Source: an uncultured Clostridia bacterium
GTDB taxonomy: Bacteria > Bacillota > Clostridia > Christensenellales > Borkfalkiaceae
Direction of reading: 5' to 3'
Assembly (NCBI GenBank): GCA_949282385.1
Contig: CASDOP010000002.1
Location: 91,248 to 155,247 of the forward strand
Length of the DNA stretch: 64,000 bases
The notes below the pieces were generated by a model. It saw only the letters and a program-made list of their open reading frames with translations. It did not search any database and was not told the DNA's origin. The translations under genes were made by a program, and so were the position numbers. Positions 34,909 through 43,083 of this stretch are shown here, piece by piece (within the stretch, counting starts at the first letter, position 1; each line of letters opens with the position of its first letter).

Positions 34909-34980
34909 CTTTTGTCGCCCCGCAAAAACATTTTTTGCGGGGACCCCGACCTTTTAATCAGCAGGGTGTACAGTTCGAAT
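34909..34980. repeat. element A, copy 2
   Basis: Near-identical to 34476-34545, here with a perfect CCCCGCAAAAA/TTTTTGCGGGG hairpin. It directly abuts the tRNA 3'-end duplicate. Confidence 0.7.
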
Positions 34981-35000
34981 ATGACAAACAAATCAACAAA

Positions 35001-35030
35001 AAAGCGGGAAGGCAAAAGCCTTCCCGCTTT
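35001..35030 (-). terminator. tRNA-Thr terminator
   Basis: 13-bp stem AAAGCGGGAAGGC/GCCTTCCCGCTTT with a 4-nt loop just after the tRNA 3' end on the minus strand, T-rich beyond. Confidence 0.85.
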
Positions 35031-35033
35031 TTG

Positions 35034-35109
35034 TGGAGCTACTGACCAGATTCGAACTGGTGACCTGCTGATTACGAATCAGCTGCTCTACCGGCTGAGC
35101 CACAGTAGC
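35034..35109 (-). tRNA. tRNA-Thr (anticodon CGT)
   Basis: 76 nt with all arms: acceptor GCTACTG/CAGTAGC, D-arm GCTC...GAGC, anticodon stem GCTGA/TCAGC with loop TTCGTAA, T-arm ACCAG-TTCGAAT-CTGGT, discriminator T, and an encoded CCA. Anticodon CGT reads ACG threonine codons. Its 3' end is duplicated several times just downstream. Confidence 0.97.
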
Positions 35110-35141
35110 ATACATTAAATATTTTTCTCAAAGCATTATCT

Positions 35142-35169
35142 ATTATAACAAAATTTTTTATAAAAGCAA
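35142..35169 (-). promoter_or_regulatory. tRNA-Thr promoter
   Basis: TTGCTT (35164-35169) and TATAAT (35142-35147), 16-bp spacer, giving a leader of about 25 nt to be removed by RNase P. Confidence 0.55.
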
Positions 35170-35264
35170 GCGTTTTTGCGATAGCCTTTTTAAAAAATAA
35201 TGCAAAGGCGCAAACTATTTTTTCTGACACGCCTAATTGGCAAAAAAATGCACAATATATTTAT

Positions 35265-35960
35265 ATGAACAGAAATATCACCGCGTTTACCGCTTTTATG
35301 CTGCTGTTTGCAGCCATAGTGATGAATTTGTTTTATATGTTGCCACATTCCGACATCACCCTCGCCGAGGCAGACACGCACACGATGGAAAAATGCGTTT
35401 ACTTAACTTTTGACGACGGTCCGAGCGACAGGGTTACGCCGAAAATTCTCGATACCCTCAAACTGAACGGCATAAAGGCGACGTTTTTTATTGTGGGAAA
35501 CAGCGCGGAAAGGAGAAAAAACATAATTGAACGCATGCACCAAGAAGGGCACACGATAGGCGTACACTCTTACACCCACGACTACAAGGAAATTTATTCC
35601 GACCCGCACGCGCTGATTGAAGACATTGAAAAATGCAACGACCTGATTGAAGAAATAACGGGCGAAAGAAGCAACATTTACCGCTTCCCCGGCGGCAGTT
35701 ACGGCTTGAGGGAAGAACTTATAAACACCGTTACAGCCGCAGGTTACAGGTACGTTGACTGGAACGCCTCCGTGCGCGACGCGGAACTTATAAATCCCAC
35801 GCCGTCGCAACTTCTCAACGCCGCAAAGACATCATCTTCCGACCATAACAATATTGTGCTTTTGTGCCACGACAGCACCACTAAAATTACAACGGCGACG
35901 GCGCTCGAAGACATTATTTCATATTACCGCATGAACGGCTATACATTTTGCTGCTTTTAA
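35265..35960 (+). CDS. polysaccharide deacetylase (NodB domain)
   Basis: 231 aa. An N-terminal hydrophobic segment (residues 5-27) acts as signal anchor. The NodB domain follows: TFDDGPSD (motif 1), HSYTHDY (motif 2, His-x-x-x-His metal ligands), RFPGGSYG (motif 3), DWNASV (motif 4) and VLLCHDS (motif 5). It probably removes acetyl groups from peptidoglycan or another wall sugar outside the membrane. No Shine-Dalgarno precedes the ATG, so the start could be slightly different. It is convergent with pyrE across a shared terminator. Confidence 0.9.
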   Translation: MNRNITAFTAFMLLFAAIVMNLFYMLPHSDITLAEADTHTMEKCVYLTFDDGPSDRVTPKILDTLKLNGIKATFFIVGNSAERRKNIIERMHQEGHTIGVHSYTHDYKEIYSDPHALIEDIEKCNDLIEEITGERSNIYRFPGGSYGLREELINTVTAAGYRYVDWNASVRDAELINPTPSQLLNAAKTSSSDHNNIVLLCHDSTTKITTATALEDIISYYRMNGYTFCCF

Positions 35961-35967
35961 AAAATAT

Positions 35968-35999
35968 GCCCGCCCGCTTTTAAAAAAAGCGGGCGGGCA
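35968..35999. terminator. bidirectional terminator between deacetylase and pyrE
   Basis: GCCCGCCCGCTTT/AAAGCGGGCGGGC, 13-bp arms with a 6-nt loop, lying between two convergent genes. Confidence 0.8.
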
Positions 36000-36017
36000 A
36001 AGCTATTTACAAATAAA

Positions 36018-36680
36018 TCAGTCTACGCCGTACTGTTTGCGATATGCGTACATACTTTCAAGGAATTCCTTACCCTCTATAATTCCGTCTTCGATTGCCT
36101 TGATAATGTCTGACATAGTTACTATGGAGTAAACTTTTATGCCGAAATCGCGGTAAACTTCCTGAACGGCAGAAAGGTCGGAGGTGAGACCTTTTTCCAT
36201 TCTGTCTACGGAAATGACCATACCCGCAACCTCTGCCTTTGCCTGAGCTTCGAGCTTGGGAAGAATTTCCCTCAATGCCTTGCCGCTCGTCATGACGTCT
36301 TCGACAATGAGCACCTTTTCGCCGTCTTCTATCTGTTTGCCCACGAAAAGTCCGCCTTCGCCGTGGTCCTTGACTTCCTTGCGGTCGAAGCAATAGCTCA
36401 TGTCTATGCCGTGATTGTTATAGAGCGCAACCGCCGTTGTAACGGCAAGGGGTATGCCCTTGTATGCGGGACCGACGAGCGTCTGCGCGTCAATTTTATT
36501 GTCGGCTATGCATGCGGCGTAGTATTCGCCGAGTTTTGCGAGCTGTGCGCCCGTCTTATAGTTGCCCGTGTTGATGAAATAGGGCGCTATTCTGCCGCTC
36601 TTTAAAGTAAAGCTGCCGAACTTCAGAACGCCGCTTTCCACCATGAATTTTATGAATTGCTGTTTGTATGTGAGAGCCAT
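36018..36680 (-). CDS. pyrE: orotate phosphoribosyltransferase
   Basis: 220 aa. Has LKSGRIAPYFINTG near the N-terminus, GPAYKGIPLA, and the PRPP-binding loop VLIVEDVMTSGKALRE near residue 122. It joins orotate to PRPP to give OMP. It is the last gene of the pyr operon, and PyrF, the next enzyme, is encoded upstream in the same operon. Confidence 0.95.
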   Translation of the reverse strand: MALTYKQQFIKFMVESGVLKFGSFTLKSGRIAPYFINTGNYKTGAQLAKLGEYYAACIADNKIDAQTLVGPAYKGIPLAVTTAVALYNNHGIDMSYCFDRKEVKDHGEGGLFVGKQIEDGEKVLIVEDVMTSGKALREILPKLEAQAKAEVAGMVISVDRMEKGLTSDLSAVQEVYRDFGIKVYSIVTMSDIIKAIEDGIIEGKEFLESMYAYRKQYGVD

Positions 36681-36700
36681 AATTTTTTTACCTCTTTTTG

Positions 36701-37612
36701 TCAGTTTAATTTAAGGGTATCGACTATTTCGTTTATATCGCCTATGCCGTGCTTATCGAGCCAGGTGTTCATTTCGCTTATTATAACGGGCATTGCATCG
36801 GCTCTTGTAAAGTTTGCCGTGCCTACCTGCACCGCCTTTGCGCCCGCCATCATAAACTCTATCGCGTCCGTACCCGAAGATATGCCGCCCATGCCTATGA
36901 CGGGGATTTTAACGGCGTGAGCCGCCTCGTACACCATGCGAAGGGCAATAGGCTTTATGCCCGCGCCCGAAACGCCGCCCGTATTGTTTGCGATTATCGG
37001 CTTGCGCCTTTCTATGTCTATGACCATGCCCGTAAAGGTATTGACGAGAGAAATGCAGTCCGCTCCGCCTTCCTGCGCTGCCTGCGCGTTTACGGGAATG
37101 CTCTCTACATTGGGCGAGAGTTTGACGATTAAAGGCGTCTTTTTAAGCTGATCTTTGGTTATGGAAGTAACCTCCCTGATATTTTCGGGTTTGATGCCGA
37201 GAGCCATGCCGCCCGCGCGGACGTTGGGGCAAGAGATGTTAAGTTCCACCATATCGACGAGACCGTCAAGTCTTTTGCAGATTGCCGCATAATCTTCGAG
37301 CGTTCTGCCCGCCACATTGGCGATTATTGCTATGCCCTTGCTCTTTAAAAAATCGAGGTCGTCTTTTATAAACTTTTCAACGCCGGGGTTCTGCAAACCG
37401 ACGGCGTTTAATATGACGCTGTCGCCTTCGGCTATGCGAGGCACGGGATTGCCGAGGCGGGGCTCTACGGTAAGTCCTTTAGTAGAAATTCCGCCTATTT
37501 GGGATATGTCGTAAACTTCGTTAAATTCCCTGCCGAAGCCGTAAGTCCCGCTCGCCGCGATTACGGGATTTTTGAAGTTTACTCCGCAAATATTTACGCT
37601 TAAATTAGCCAT
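36701..37612 (-). CDS. pyrD: dihydroorotate dehydrogenase B, catalytic subunit
   Basis: 303 aa. FMN/orotate motifs: NPVIAASGTYGFGREF, STKGLTVEPRLGNPVPR, LNAVGLQNPG, ELNISCPNVRAGG with the catalytic Cys, and NNTGGVSGAGIKPIALR. GMGGISSGTDAIEFMMAGA closes the phosphate site. The type 1B form uses NAD+ through PyrK, present in the same operon. Its start directly follows the stop of an unknown membrane-protein gene. Confidence 0.96.
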   Translation of the reverse strand: MANLSVNICGVNFKNPVIAASGTYGFGREFNEVYDISQIGGISTKGLTVEPRLGNPVPRIAEGDSVILNAVGLQNPGVEKFIKDDLDFLKSKGIAIIANVAGRTLEDYAAICKRLDGLVDMVELNISCPNVRAGGMALGIKPENIREVTSITKDQLKKTPLIVKLSPNVESIPVNAQAAQEGGADCISLVNTFTGMVIDIERRKPIIANNTGGVSGAGIKPIALRMVYEAAHAVKIPVIGMGGISSGTDAIEFMMAGAKAVQVGTANFTRADAMPVIISEMNTWLDKHGIGDINEIVDTLKLN

Positions 37613-38122
37613 TTATGTATTTTCTCCGTTTTTACGCCCTGACCTGCTGTTGGAAATGAGCGCATAAAGTCTGTTATGTGCCTTTTCGACATCAGCCACA
37701 AAGCGACATTTAAGCACTGTACCGTCTTTCAGCCTTATGATAAGTCTGCCGAACGAATAGAAAATTCTTCTTCCGACACCGCATCTGTATTCTACTGCAT
37801 ATATATCATCCAACAGAAAGCATTTGCCGCAGAAAAAAAACTTGTTGCCCGTTGCCACAACCACCTCTCTCGGCGTACGAATTATCTGTACAAGCTGATA
37901 TATGTCATAGCACAGTATTCCCGCAAAAAAGACGACAAATAACCAGAATATCAAATCAAACGTGTGTAATTCTGTACCTAACGAGGATATTCTGTTGTTA
38001 ACGACGACCAGCACTATTATAAAACAAGACACAAAAATTAAAGTGAATACCATCTGCCACGCCATTGCAGTGCTTCTTACGGCAATCACCTCTGTTTCGT
38101 CGTTCTCATTTATTCCTGTCAT
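37613..38122 (-). CDS. membrane protein of unknown function inside the pyr operon
   Basis: 169 aa. Two hydrophobic segments (about residues 22-43 and 56-78) are followed by a basic cytoplasmic part with strand-rich segments (GNKFFFCGKCFLLDDIYAVEY, GRLIIRLKDGTVLKCRF) resembling a bacterial PH-like fold. It overlaps pyrK by 4 nt and abuts pyrD, so it is co-translated between the two dihydroorotate dehydrogenase subunits. I do not recognise a family with a known role. Membrane anchoring of the complex is only a guess from position. Confidence 0.75.
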   Translation of the reverse strand: MTGINENDETEVIAVRSTAMAWQMVFTLIFVSCFIIVLVVVNNRISSLGTELHTFDLIFWLFVVFFAGILCYDIYQLVQIIRTPREVVVATGNKFFFCGKCFLLDDIYAVEYRCGVGRRIFYSFGRLIIRLKDGTVLKCRFVADVEKAHNRLYALISNSRSGRKNGENT

Positions 38123-38880
38123 AATTCAACTGTATTTATATCGAAAACGGGTCCGTCCTTGCAGACGCGGGCGTTTGCGCCGTCGCTCTTTTTGCATACG
38201 CACACGAGGCACGCGCCTATGCCGCAACCCATTCTCTCCTCGAGCGAGACGAGGCAGGGCGCGGTTATGCCGTTTTCTTTGAGCTGCGCCTTGAGCGCGC
38301 GCAACATTACGGGAGGTCCGCAGGCGATTATTATATCCGCCTTGACCTTGTCCCTTTCCGCCATGTATGCCGCGACCGCGTTGGTCTTTTCGCCTATGCT
38401 GCCGTCGTCGGTAACTATTTTGAGATACTTTGAAGCATTCTTAAAATCTTCCGTCAGGCAGGCGTACTGCTTGCCGCGGAAACCTATGTATGAATAGTAA
38501 TTTTTGCCCTTTACGCTCTCGATTACGGACAAAAGGGGGAAAATACCCACTCCGCCGCCGATTACAACGATGTTTTTTGCGCTTTCGGGGAGAACAAAGC
38601 CGTTGCCGAGGGGAAGCAGAACTTCAAGCTCGTCGCCCCTTTCGGCGCGCGCGAGGCATTCCGTACCCTCACCCTTAACCTGATAGCAGAAAGTTACGTC
38701 GGCACCGACAACCCTCATTATGCCGAATGGACGCTTTAAAAGTTTGGCTTTGTTGCCCGTGGACACGTTGAGAAACTGTCCGCCGCGCGCCTGAACCTCT
38801 TCGGGGAGCGTCAGCGTCATGGCGTATATGCCCTGCGCTATGCATTCGTTTGATTTTACTTTTGCCTTTAACTCTTTCAT
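38119..38880 (-). CDS. pyrK: dihydroorotate dehydrogenase B, electron-transfer subunit
   Basis: 253 aa. It has the FAD-binding stretch KLLKRPFGIMRV, the NAD-binding motif VVIGGGVGIFPLLSV and the [2Fe-2S] cysteines in GCGIGACLVCVCKK plus a later VCKDGP. It passes electrons from PyrD to NAD+. Translationally coupled to pyrF (1-nt overlap) and to the membrane-protein gene (4 nt). Confidence 0.95.
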   Translation of the reverse strand: MKELKAKVKSNECIAQGIYAMTLTLPEEVQARGGQFLNVSTGNKAKLLKRPFGIMRVVGADVTFCYQVKGEGTECLARAERGDELEVLLPLGNGFVLPESAKNIVVIGGGVGIFPLLSVIESVKGKNYYSYIGFRGKQYACLTEDFKNASKYLKIVTDDGSIGEKTNAVAAYMAERDKVKADIIIACGPPVMLRALKAQLKENGITAPCLVSLEERMGCGIGACLVCVCKKSDGANARVCKDGPVFDINTVEL

Positions 38881-39794
38881 TATCTGCCCATTTTACCGAT
38901 TGCCGAAAGGAGATCCTGCTGCATGTCCAGACATGCTGCTCTGGCAGCTTCGGCGTATCCCATGCCGCTGTACTGCGGCTTTTTGTATGCGCAGATTATT
39001 CCGCGCGAATTGTTGACTATGCCACCCAGACCGTGCTCGTCGAAGCAGCACTTGAGCATCTGTGCGTTGCCGCCCTGCGCGCCGTAGCCGGGAATGAGGA
39101 AGAACGTGTTTTTGAGCTGTTTGCGAAGGCGCTCCGCTTCCTCGGGATGAGTTGCGCCCACTACCGCGCCGACATCCGAATAGCCGTATTTGCCTATGCT
39201 GTCCTTGCCCCACTGGGCGACGAGGTCACCCATTCTCTCATACAGGAACTGACCGTTTTCGAGCTTTAAATTCTGCAGTTCGCCCGACGAAGGGTTGGAT
39301 GTTTTTACGAGCACGAAAATGCCCTTGTCGTTGTGTTTGCAATCTTCGACGAAAGGCGCGATGCCGTCCGTGCCGAGGTAGCCGTTGACGGTGAGCATGT
39401 CTGCGGGGAACGCCTTGGTCTTTTTGCCGTTGATGTCGGTCGCGCCGAGGTATGCCTTGGAATAGCAGCCCGCGGTAGAACCTATATCGTTGCGCTTGCA
39501 GTCGGCAATGACGTACATGCCTCTGCCGTTGGCGTAATTGACAGTATAATCGAAGGCGCGAAGTCCCTCGAAGCCGTACATTTCGTAATATGCAACCTGA
39601 ATTTTGACTGCGGGAACTATGTCGCACACTTTATCGATTATGTTCATGTTGAACTCGATAATCTTTTCCGCAACGCCTTCGAATGTTGCCATTCCTTCGC
39701 GCATTTCTTCGGGAAGGTAATTAAAATCTGTGTCAAGTCCCACGCAGGTGGGGTTCTGCATTTCAATTATTCTGTCGATAAGATTGTCAATCAT
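38880..39794 (-). CDS. pyrF: orotidine 5'-phosphate decarboxylase, type 2
   Basis: 304 aa, the longer type 2 form (type 1 is about 240 aa). Substrate motif CVGLDTDFNYLP near the start, the Asp-Lys-x-x-Asp catalytic array DCKRNDIGSTA near residue 100, and NSRGIICAY near the C-terminus. It converts OMP to UMP. Confidence 0.95.
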   Translation of the reverse strand: MIDNLIDRIIEMQNPTCVGLDTDFNYLPEEMREGMATFEGVAEKIIEFNMNIIDKVCDIVPAVKIQVAYYEMYGFEGLRAFDYTVNYANGRGMYVIADCKRNDIGSTAGCYSKAYLGATDINGKKTKAFPADMLTVNGYLGTDGIAPFVEDCKHNDKGIFVLVKTSNPSSGELQNLKLENGQFLYERMGDLVAQWGKDSIGKYGYSDVGAVVGATHPEEAERLRKQLKNTFFLIPGYGAQGGNAQMLKCCFDEHGLGGIVNNSRGIICAYKKPQYSGMGYAEAARAACLDMQQDLLSAIGKMGR

Positions 39795-39808
39795 GATTAT
39801 ATTCCCTC

Positions 39809-41077
39809 TTATTTATTTTCATATTTTATTTGTCCGTCTACGAGCGTGGCGCAAACTTTGCCGTACACTTTATAGCCGTTGAAAGGCGTGTTTTTTCCCT
39901 TGGAAAGGAATTTTTCGCCGTCGATTTCGTAACTTTGTTCAAGGTCTACTATCGCGAGGTCTGCAACGCCGCCCACCTTGATTTCGCCGCCCTCAAGCGA
40001 TAAAGTTTCTGCGGGGTTGTAACTCATTTTTTTCATGAGCTCGGGCAGCGTCATTATTCCGCTCTTTACAAGATAGGTATAGCTGAGCGCAAAGCTCGTT
40101 TCTATGCCGCTCATGCCGAACGCCGCGAGGTTGTATTCCACCTCTTTATCCTTTTTGGAATGGGGCGCGTGGTCGGTTACTATGCAGTCGAGCGTGCCGT
40201 CCTTAAGTCCTTCTATTATGGCAAGTCTGTCCTTTTCTTCCCTGACGGGAGGGCTGACTTTTGTGTATGTGTCGAAATCGGTTATTATGTCGTCGGTCAG
40301 GATGAAGTAATGAGGGCAGGTTTCCGCCGTTACCTTTATGCCGCGCTTTTTTGCGTCCCTTATTATCTCTACGCCCGAATAGGTTGAAACGTGGCAGATA
40401 TGCACGGGAACATCGAGGCTCTGAGCAAGGCAGATGTCGCGGCAGATCATTATGTCCTCCACCGCCCTGAGCTGTCCTTTAAGTCCGCACAGCGTGGAAT
40501 TATAACCTTCGTTGACAACTCCGCCGTCCACGAGCGTTCTGTCCTCGCAGTGGCAGAGGCATTTGAGGTTGAAATCGGACGCGTATTCCATTGCAAGGCG
40601 CATTATGTTGGAATTCATGACAGACTTGCCGTCGTCCGAAAGCGCAACCGCGCCCGCTTTTGCCATTTTGCCTATATCGGAAAGGCTTTCGCCCTGCTCG
40701 CCCTTGGTTATCGCGCCGATGGGACGCACCTTGCACAAGCCGACTTCCTTTGCCCTTTCAACAATATATCTCACAACGACCGCGTTGTCGCACACGGGGT
40801 TTGTGTTGGGCATGCAGCAGACCTGCGTAACTCCGCCCGCAACCGCCGCGAGCGAACCCGAGGCGATATCTTCCTTTCCTTCAAATCCCGGTTCGCGCAG
40901 GTGAACGTGCATGTCGATTATGCCGGGAATTACCGTCTTTCCCGCCGCGTCTATAACTTTGTCCGCCTTGCCGAGGTTTTCGCCTATGGCGGCTATTTTA
41001 TCGTCTTCTATGAGCAGGTCGCATTTTCTGACTTCGTCTTTGAGAACGACGCTGCCGTTTTTTATCAGAGTTTTCAT
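39809..41077 (-). CDS. pyrC: dihydroorotase
   Basis: 422 aa from ATG at 41077, which overlaps the pyrB stop as ATGA; the longer open frame is a pyrB shadow. Metal motifs are DMHVHLREPG near residue 58, CMPNTNP, CHCEDR, ICHVSTYSG and VTDHAPHSKKDK. It closes carbamoyl-aspartate to dihydroorotate. A Lys that would be carboxylated is not unambiguous, but the overall pattern is the class I PyrC of Firmicutes. Confidence 0.95.
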   Translation of the reverse strand: MKTLIKNGSVVLKDEVRKCDLLIEDDKIAAIGENLGKADKVIDAAGKTVIPGIIDMHVHLREPGFEGKEDIASGSLAAVAGGVTQVCCMPNTNPVCDNAVVVRYIVERAKEVGLCKVRPIGAITKGEQGESLSDIGKMAKAGAVALSDDGKSVMNSNIMRLAMEYASDFNLKCLCHCEDRTLVDGGVVNEGYNSTLCGLKGQLRAVEDIMICRDICLAQSLDVPVHICHVSTYSGVEIIRDAKKRGIKVTAETCPHYFILTDDIITDFDTYTKVSPPVREEKDRLAIIEGLKDGTLDCIVTDHAPHSKKDKEVEYNLAAFGMSGIETSFALSYTYLVKSGIMTLPELMKKMSYNPAETLSLEGGEIKVGGVADLAIVDLEQSYEIDGEKFLSKGKNTPFNGYKVYGKVCATLVDGQIKYENK

Positions 41078-42006
41078 AATGCGTGTTTCTCCCTGTATTC
41101 GTTGAGAAGTGTGAGCGCCGCCATGCGCACGCACAGACCCGAAGTAACCTGGTTTTCTATGCGGCTGGACGCGCCGTCGATGAGCGAGGACGTAAGTTCT
41201 ATGCCGCGGTTTACGGGACCGGGGTGAAGAATTATCGCGTCCTTCGCCGCGCCCTTTAAAAGCTCGTCCTTTACGCCGTAGAACGCCGAGTACTCCGAGA
41301 GCGAAGGGAAAAGTCCGCCCGACTGGCGCTCGAGCTGTATTCTCAGTCCCATCACGGCGTTTGCACCCTCGATCGCTTCCTCGCGAGAGTGCGCGACATG
41401 CGCGCCGAGCTTTTCAAACTCGGAAGGAATGAGCGTTCTGGGTGCGTAAACCCAGACTTCCGCGCCCATCGTTTTAAGTCCGAATGCGTTGGACTTTGCC
41501 ACTCTGCTGTGCTTGATGTCGCCCAGAATTGCAACTTTAAGTCCTTTAAATCCGCCGAACTCTTCCTTCATGGTAAGCATGTCCAAAAGCGCCTGCGTGG
41601 GGTGTTCGTTCATGCCGTCGCCGCCGTTTAAAACGGATGCGTTTACAGTCTTTGCAAGCAGGTGAGGCGCGCCCGCCATGGGGTGGCGGATTGCTATAAA
41701 ATCGGTGCAGAGCGCGTCGAGCGTCTTGCCCGTATCTATGAGCGTTTCGCCCTTCTGCACCGAGCTTGACGAAGCAGAAATGTTAACTTCGTGCGCGCCG
41801 AGCAGTTTGCCCGCAAGCTCGAACGATGTGCGAGTGCGGGTGCTGTTTTCGTAAAACAGCGTAACGAGCGTCTTGCCGTGAAGAAGGTCAAACTTCTTCT
41901 TGCCCGCAAGCACTTTCCTTTTGTAGTCGGCAGCGAGAGAAAGTATGCTTTCAATCTCTTCCGCCGAAAGGTTTCTCAGTCCCAACAAATCTTTTGAATT
42001 CAACAT
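41074..42006 (-). CDS. pyrB: aspartate carbamoyltransferase, catalytic subunit
   Basis: 310 aa. Carbamoyl-phosphate motif ENSTRTRTSFELAGKLLG near residue 52, then IRHPMAGAPHLLA, NGGDGMNEHPTQALLDMLT, and HPGPVNRGIE near the C-terminus. It forms carbamoyl-aspartate, the committed step of pyrimidine synthesis. No pyrI regulatory-subunit gene follows. It is the first enzyme gene after the attenuator. Confidence 0.96.
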   Translation of the reverse strand: MLNSKDLLGLRNLSAEEIESILSLAADYKRKVLAGKKKFDLLHGKTLVTLFYENSTRTRTSFELAGKLLGAHEVNISASSSSVQKGETLIDTGKTLDALCTDFIAIRHPMAGAPHLLAKTVNASVLNGGDGMNEHPTQALLDMLTMKEEFGGFKGLKVAILGDIKHSRVAKSNAFGLKTMGAEVWVYAPRTLIPSEFEKLGAHVAHSREEAIEGANAVMGLRIQLERQSGGLFPSLSEYSAFYGVKDELLKGAAKDAIILHPGPVNRGIELTSSLIDGASSRIENQVTSGLCVRMAALTLLNEYREKHAL

Positions 42007-42021
42007 GTGTGTTCCCTTTGA

Positions 42022-42075
42022 ATATTAAAAAAAAAGCGGAAGCATTACCAAATTGAAATTGGTAAATTATCCGCC
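42022..42075 (-). terminator. attenuator terminator in the pyr leader
   Basis: Between promoter and pyrB, GCGGA and TTACCAA (minus strand) pair with TTGGTAA and TCCGC (42036-42074), followed by nine T. Ends about 15 nt before the pyrB start. It should abort transcription unless it is prevented from forming. Confidence 0.85.
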
Positions 42076-42122
42076 TGCAATGTTGCCTTATTTGAAGTTG
42101 TTTGTCTTTTGAAAACAGCCAT
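42045..42122 (-). CDS. candidate pyr leader peptide
   Basis: A 25-codon ORF: ATG at 42122, reading MAVFKRQTTSNK and on to PISIW, with TAA at 42045 inside the 3' arm of the attenuator stem. A purine-rich GGCGGAAAA precedes the ATG. This geometry is like E. coli pyrBI, where a ribosome following polymerase closely at high UTP demand blocks the terminator. No PyrR-binding consensus was seen in the leader. Translation is unproven, and a 25-codon ORF can occur by chance. Confidence 0.45.
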   Translation of the reverse strand: MAVFKRQTTSNKATLQADNLPISIW

Positions 42123-42157
42123 TTATTTTCCGCCGAAAAACACTTTATTTCTTTAAG

Positions 42158-42186
42158 AGTATATCACAGACTGCTTTTAAAGTAAA
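42158..42186 (-). promoter_or_regulatory. pyr operon promoter
   Basis: TTTACT (42181-42186) and TATACT (42158-42163) separated by 17 bp; transcript starts about 145 nt before pyrB. Confidence 0.7.
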
Positions 42187-42203
42187 GAAAAAAATCAAAA
42201 AAA

Positions 42204-42899
42204 TTATAAAATTCTTTGAAGCGCAAAGTTTACTTTGTCGCATGAAGCAAGAATGTATTCGATGCCGTTTTTTACGTGCCTGAAAGGAAAGAAAACTTCG
42301 CCGTGGAGATGACCGAAAACGACCTTGTCCGCTCGGGCATTTTCAAAGAGTTCTGTGAACAGAGTGGGTTGAAGCCTGAGTCCCATGGGAGGGTAATGTA
42401 TCATGACGATAAGCCTGTCCCCGTCCCGACGGATTTTATCGACTTCGGCAAAGCAAAGTTTAAACCTTTCCGCCTCGCGGCGATAGAGCTTTTCATCCCG
42501 CTCGGTGTAGTCGGCGCTGCCCGGACACGTCCAGCCGCGCGAACCGCAGATGACGACGTCCTCTATCTTTATGCAGTCGTTCTGCAGGAAGTAAAATGTG
42601 TCGTCCGGCGCAGCGCGGCGGAGCTTGGTTATGCCGTTCCACCAGTAATCGTGATTGCCGCGGATGAACACTTTTTTCCCCGGAAGCTCCTTTAAACTTT
42701 CAAGGTCGTAAAGCCCTTCTTCGAGAGTAATTCCCCAGCTGATGTCGCCGCAGACGAGAACTGTATCCTCGGGCGAAACCTTGTCCGACCAATCCTTTTT
42801 TATCTTTTCGAAATGCCCCTCCCAGTTTGAACCGAAAATGTCCATAGGCTTATTCTTCAGACCCGAAAGGTGCAGATCGCTTATAGCAAAAACCTTCAT
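42204..42899 (-). CDS. metallophosphoesterase
   Basis: 231 aa. The calcineurin-like metal motifs are in order: SDLHLSG, CGDISWG, RGNHDYWW near residue 80, MIHYPP and FGHLHGE near the C-terminus. It would hydrolyse a phosphoester; substrate unknown. It is upstream of, and on the same strand as, the pyr operon but separated by the pyr promoter. No Shine-Dalgarno is seen, and a TAAAAT lies 6 nt from the ATG. Confidence 0.88.
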   Translation of the reverse strand: MKVFAISDLHLSGLKNKPMDIFGSNWEGHFEKIKKDWSDKVSPEDTVLVCGDISWGITLEEGLYDLESLKELPGKKVFIRGNHDYWWNGITKLRRAAPDDTFYFLQNDCIKIEDVVICGSRGWTCPGSADYTERDEKLYRREAERFKLCFAEVDKIRRDGDRLIVMIHYPPMGLRLQPTLFTELFENARADKVVFGHLHGEVFFPFRHVKNGIEYILASCDKVNFALQRIL

Positions 42900-42905
42900 G
42901 TCTTT

Positions 42906-42934
42906 ATTTTAGCACATTTTTTTTATCTTTTAAA
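42906..42934 (-). promoter_or_regulatory. promoter abutting the phosphoesterase start
   Basis: TTTAAA (42929-42934), 17 bp, TAAAAT (42906-42911), then only 6 nt to the ATG at 42899. Initiation would fall at or beside the start codon. Confidence 0.45.
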
Positions 42935-43042
42935 GCATTTTTGCGCCTTGCCTTAATAATAGACATATTATTATAAATATGTTTATTAACTTGGCAATTA
43001 TGTCTGACATAATACTACATATCGGTTGCAAAAACGATTATT

Positions 43043-43073
43043 CGGGCGGCGGAACGGGTAGTTCCGCCGCCCG
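43043..43073 (-). terminator. terminator after the 219-aa protein gene
   Basis: 13-bp stem CGGGCGGCGGAAC/GTTCCGCCGCCCG with a 5-nt loop; a TTTTT follows on the minus strand after AATAATCG. Confidence 0.7.
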
Positions 43074-43083
43074 ATGCGAGTTT

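Noticed and set aside
34912..35118. 68-codon plus-strand ORF across element A2 and the tRNA (ends ...LYRLSHSSIH)
   Set aside because: It is antisense to tRNA-Thr; the phrase DQIRTGDLLITNQLLYRLSH is the well-known false protein produced by translating the complement of a tRNA.
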